NCBI RefSeq assembly: GCF_900177655.1
Contig: NZ_FXWK01000001.1
Coordinates: 1,488,001-1,552,000, forward strand
DNA: 64,000 bases
From: Devosia lucknowensis
GTDB taxonomy: Bacteria > Pseudomonadota > Alphaproteobacteria > Rhizobiales > Devosiaceae
Direction: 5' to 3'
Part shown: in pieces, positions 62,382-64,000 of the stretch
How the letters are laid out: every line of letters starts with the position of its first letter
How positions within the stretch are numbered: position 1 is the stretch's first letter
Notes under the pieces: model-generated
Seen by the model: the letters and a program-made list of their open reading frames with translations, nothing else
What the model was told of the DNA's origin: nothing
The model's database searches: none
Program-made: the position numbers and the translations under genes

Positions 62382-63059
62382 CTAACCTGCTTCAACCCGC
62401 TGGCTCGGCCGCAGGCAGCCGAGCAGCAGGTCATCGCCCTTGCGCGAGCCGAAGTCCGCGATGAACGGCCCGATGACGTCCATGAAGGCGGATAGCGCGC
62501 TGCCATCCGCCGGCGGTGGCAGGAACACCGTCCAGCGCAGGTGGCATTCGACTTGCCTGTCCCAACGATCCGTCACGGTCACCGGCATCAGCAGATCATC
62601 GTAGTAGACGCAGCCGGATCGCGTGGTGTTGCAGCGGATCCAGGCCACGCGATCCCCGGTGAAGTGCGCGAATGAGTATACACCGCCAAGATCGGGATGG
62701 AGGAACACCGCGCGTCCCTCCCCCTCGACCAGGGCGCCGAGCCGGAACGTCCGCTCGTCGCCGAATGGCTCCATCACGTACCCGTCTGGCGCGTAAAGCT
62801 CCCCATAGGCCTCCAGTGTCGACTGCATGAACAGGGAGCGTCCCGCCTTGGTAATTGCGAACGTTACCGGCCCCGTCGCCAAGTCCAGCGTGCAGAGGTC
62901 TTCCGAAACCCAGATGTCGTCGCTTCCGACCAGGGCGTCGAAAGCGTCATTGCAGGCCTCCAGAGCCTGCTCATATCGGGCGTGGTCGCTGGCCTGCGCG
63001 AAACAGCTGCCCGCGCCGATCGAGGACAACACGAGCGCCACCCACCATTTCGCCGTCAT
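62382..63059 (-). CDS. Exported protein of unknown function
   Basis: A 225-residue protein with a signal peptide (residues 1-22, ending CFAQA) and at least five cysteines in the mature part (LEACND, EDLCTLD, IRCNTTRSGCVYYD, VECHLRW, LGCLRP), likely forming disulfides in the periplasm. No domain is recognised. It is alone between the GPR-like gene (convergent) and the MFS gene. Confidence 0.8.
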   Translation of the reverse strand: MTAKWWVALVLSSIGAGSCFAQASDHARYEQALEACNDAFDALVGSDDIWVSEDLCTLDLATGPVTFAITKAGRSLFMQSTLEAYGELYAPDGYVMEPFGDERTFRLGALVEGEGRAVFLHPDLGGVYSFAHFTGDRVAWIRCNTTRSGCVYYDDLLMPVTVTDRWDRQVECHLRWTVFLPPPADGSALSAFMDVIGPFIADFGSRKGDDLLLGCLRPSQRVEAG

Positions 63060-63116
63060 TCATCCTGCCTTGGATCACTCATCGGTCAGGTGAAGTTTGC
63101 ATTCTTTCGGCACCGA

Positions 63117-64000
63117 TTACGAGAGCAGCGCCTTGGGCGGCCGCAGCTTGAGCGACAGCAGCACGCAGCCCACGGCCAGCAGCGATGTGACCGTCGAGAA
63201 GAAGAACGCATGGGAGCCGAAATGCTCCACCAGCACACCGAAGGCGATCAGCGCGAGCATGGCCATGGCCATGTTGAGCATATTGGCAAAGCCCTGCGCC
63301 TCGGCGGCATTGGCCTCGTTGGTCCAGTTGGCAATGAAGTGCACTACGCCGAAATAGCCCATGCCGAAGCTGAAGGCATGGAGGAACTGGGTCATGAACA
63401 ACACTTCGACCGGCGGATTGAAGGCCATGATGGTGAAGCGGATCAGGCCGGCTATGGCGCCGACGAGGATCATGTTGCGCGCCGTGACCCGGCCGCCGAA
63501 ACGGCGCCAGGCAAACATCAGGATCGCCTCGCCAACAGCTGCAAAGCCCAGCAACGGCCCGAGGAAATAGCTCGGAATTCCGTTCTCGTGCCACAACAGC
63601 GCCCCGAAGCTGCCGATGATCGAGTTGGACGAGTTGACCAGCGCGAAGGCCAGCAGCGGCAGCACGAACCACGGCTGCAGCGCATCGCGCAGCCGGCTCG
63701 AGGGCACCGGTCCTGCCGCCACCGGCTCTGCCAGCGTCACCTTCTGTGCGGGTGCGCGGAAGCGCGGCAGCAGGAAGGCGAGGAAGGCGCGCGCCGCCAC
63801 CATGGCGACATAGAGCGTCACGAAGGCACCCGAGCCCAGCGTATTGAGCAGCATCCCCAGGCCACCTGCCCCCACGATATAGCCCACCGTGGCCCACGCC
63901 CGGATCACTCCGAAATCGGTGCCGTTGCGGCGCGTCATGCGCACCGTTGCGGCGTCAATCACGGGCGCCACGAGGCCGTTGCTGGTCGCGCAGAGCGCCC
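63117..64000 (-). CDS. MFS transporter, HcaT/nucleoside-permease-like (5' end outside window)
   Basis: The last 294 or so residues of a 12-helix permease; the frame is open to the right edge. APVIDAATVRMTRRNGTDFGVIRAWATVGYIVGAGGLG is the motif of the 3-phenylpropionate (HcaT)/LacY-like MFS_1 group, followed by helices such as LIRFTIMAFNPP and MTQFLHAFSFGMGYFGVVHFI. The substrate cannot be told. Confidence 0.88.
   Translation of the reverse strand, partial: ALCATSNGLVAPVIDAATVRMTRRNGTDFGVIRAWATVGYIVGAGGLGMLLNTLGSGAFVTLYVAMVAARAFLAFLLPRFRAPAQKVTLAEPVAAGPVPSSRLRDALQPWFVLPLLAFALVNSSNSIIGSFGALLWHENGIPSYFLGPLLGFAAVGEAILMFAWRRFGGRVTARNMILVGAIAGLIRFTIMAFNPPVEVLFMTQFLHAFSFGMGYFGVVHFIANWTNEANAAEAQGFANMLNMAMAMLALIAFGVLVEHFGSHAFFFSTVTSLLAVGCVLLSLKLRPPKALLS

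Overview
The window reads as a chromosomal segment of an alphaproteobacterium of the order Hyphomicrobiales, most like Devosia or a close relative. Several things point there: FliX, FlbT, FlaF, CheL and FlbY next to flagellar structural genes, CckA, a CsgH-type curli protein, a MotE-like chaperone, the DUF6468 protein, a growth-pole-ring (GPR/RgsE-like) giant coiled-coil protein, adrenodoxin-type ferredoxins and a cys cluster containing DUF2849 and DUF934. The genus is inference. I see no rRNA, tRNA, CRISPR array, insertion sequence or prophage.

Layout. 1-5.8 kb: the 5' end of recA behind LexA-like boxes, a small sugar-catabolism pair (AraD1-family protein, aldo/keto reductase), a DUF2237 protein and the hybrid kinase CckA. 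5.8-21.2 kb: flagellar genes. The operon flgB-flgC-fliE-fliQ-fliR-flhB (minus) diverges from fliO-fliP (plus). Next come a large secreted beta/TPR protein, fliL-fliM-DUF6468-motE (minus), and flgF-flgG-flgA-flgH (plus). 21.4-26.1 kb: two tiny glycine-zipper proteins, an M32 carboxypeptidase, a curli island (two curlin-repeat proteins and a CsgH-like protein), a YciI-like protein and dksA. 26.2-40.5 kb: more flagellar genes: fliX, flgI-cheL-flbY, a small unknown gene, two flagellins (the second frameshifted), flbT-flaF, and flgE-flgK-flgL. 40.5-45.7 kb: a P-loop protein, metA, the YcjX/YcjF-family pair and an EAL protein. 45.8-55.4 kb: two [2Fe-2S] ferredoxins, a ferredoxin-NADP reductase, cysH-DUF934, cysI, DUF2849, cysG, a methyltransferase and prfC. 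55.5-64 kb: an Omp25/31-like barrel, an orphan Hpt protein, the 1781-residue GPR-like protein, an exported unknown protein and a truncated MFS permease.

The strongest signal beyond gene calls is regulatory. Flagellar intergenic regions carry CtrA boxes (TTAA-N7-TTAA), sigma-54 -24/-12 promoters before flgF, flgI and flgE, and seven copies of a 13-bp palindrome GGCA-N5-TGCC. The palindromes lie about 75-140 bp upstream of each sigma-54 promoter or beside CtrA boxes. With fliX and cckA also present, this suggests a Caulobacter-style hierarchy (CckA/CtrA early genes, then FlbD/FliX plus sigma-54 for hook and rod genes). Rhizobia are usually described as using VisNR/Rem control instead. CtrA, FlbD and RpoN themselves are not in the window.

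The cys region looks like a self-contained assimilatory sulfate-reduction unit: an APS reductase-type CysH fused to DUF934, a siroheme reductase with no CysJ flavoprotein, the siroheme synthase, and a nearby ferredoxin/FNR pair that could supply electrons.
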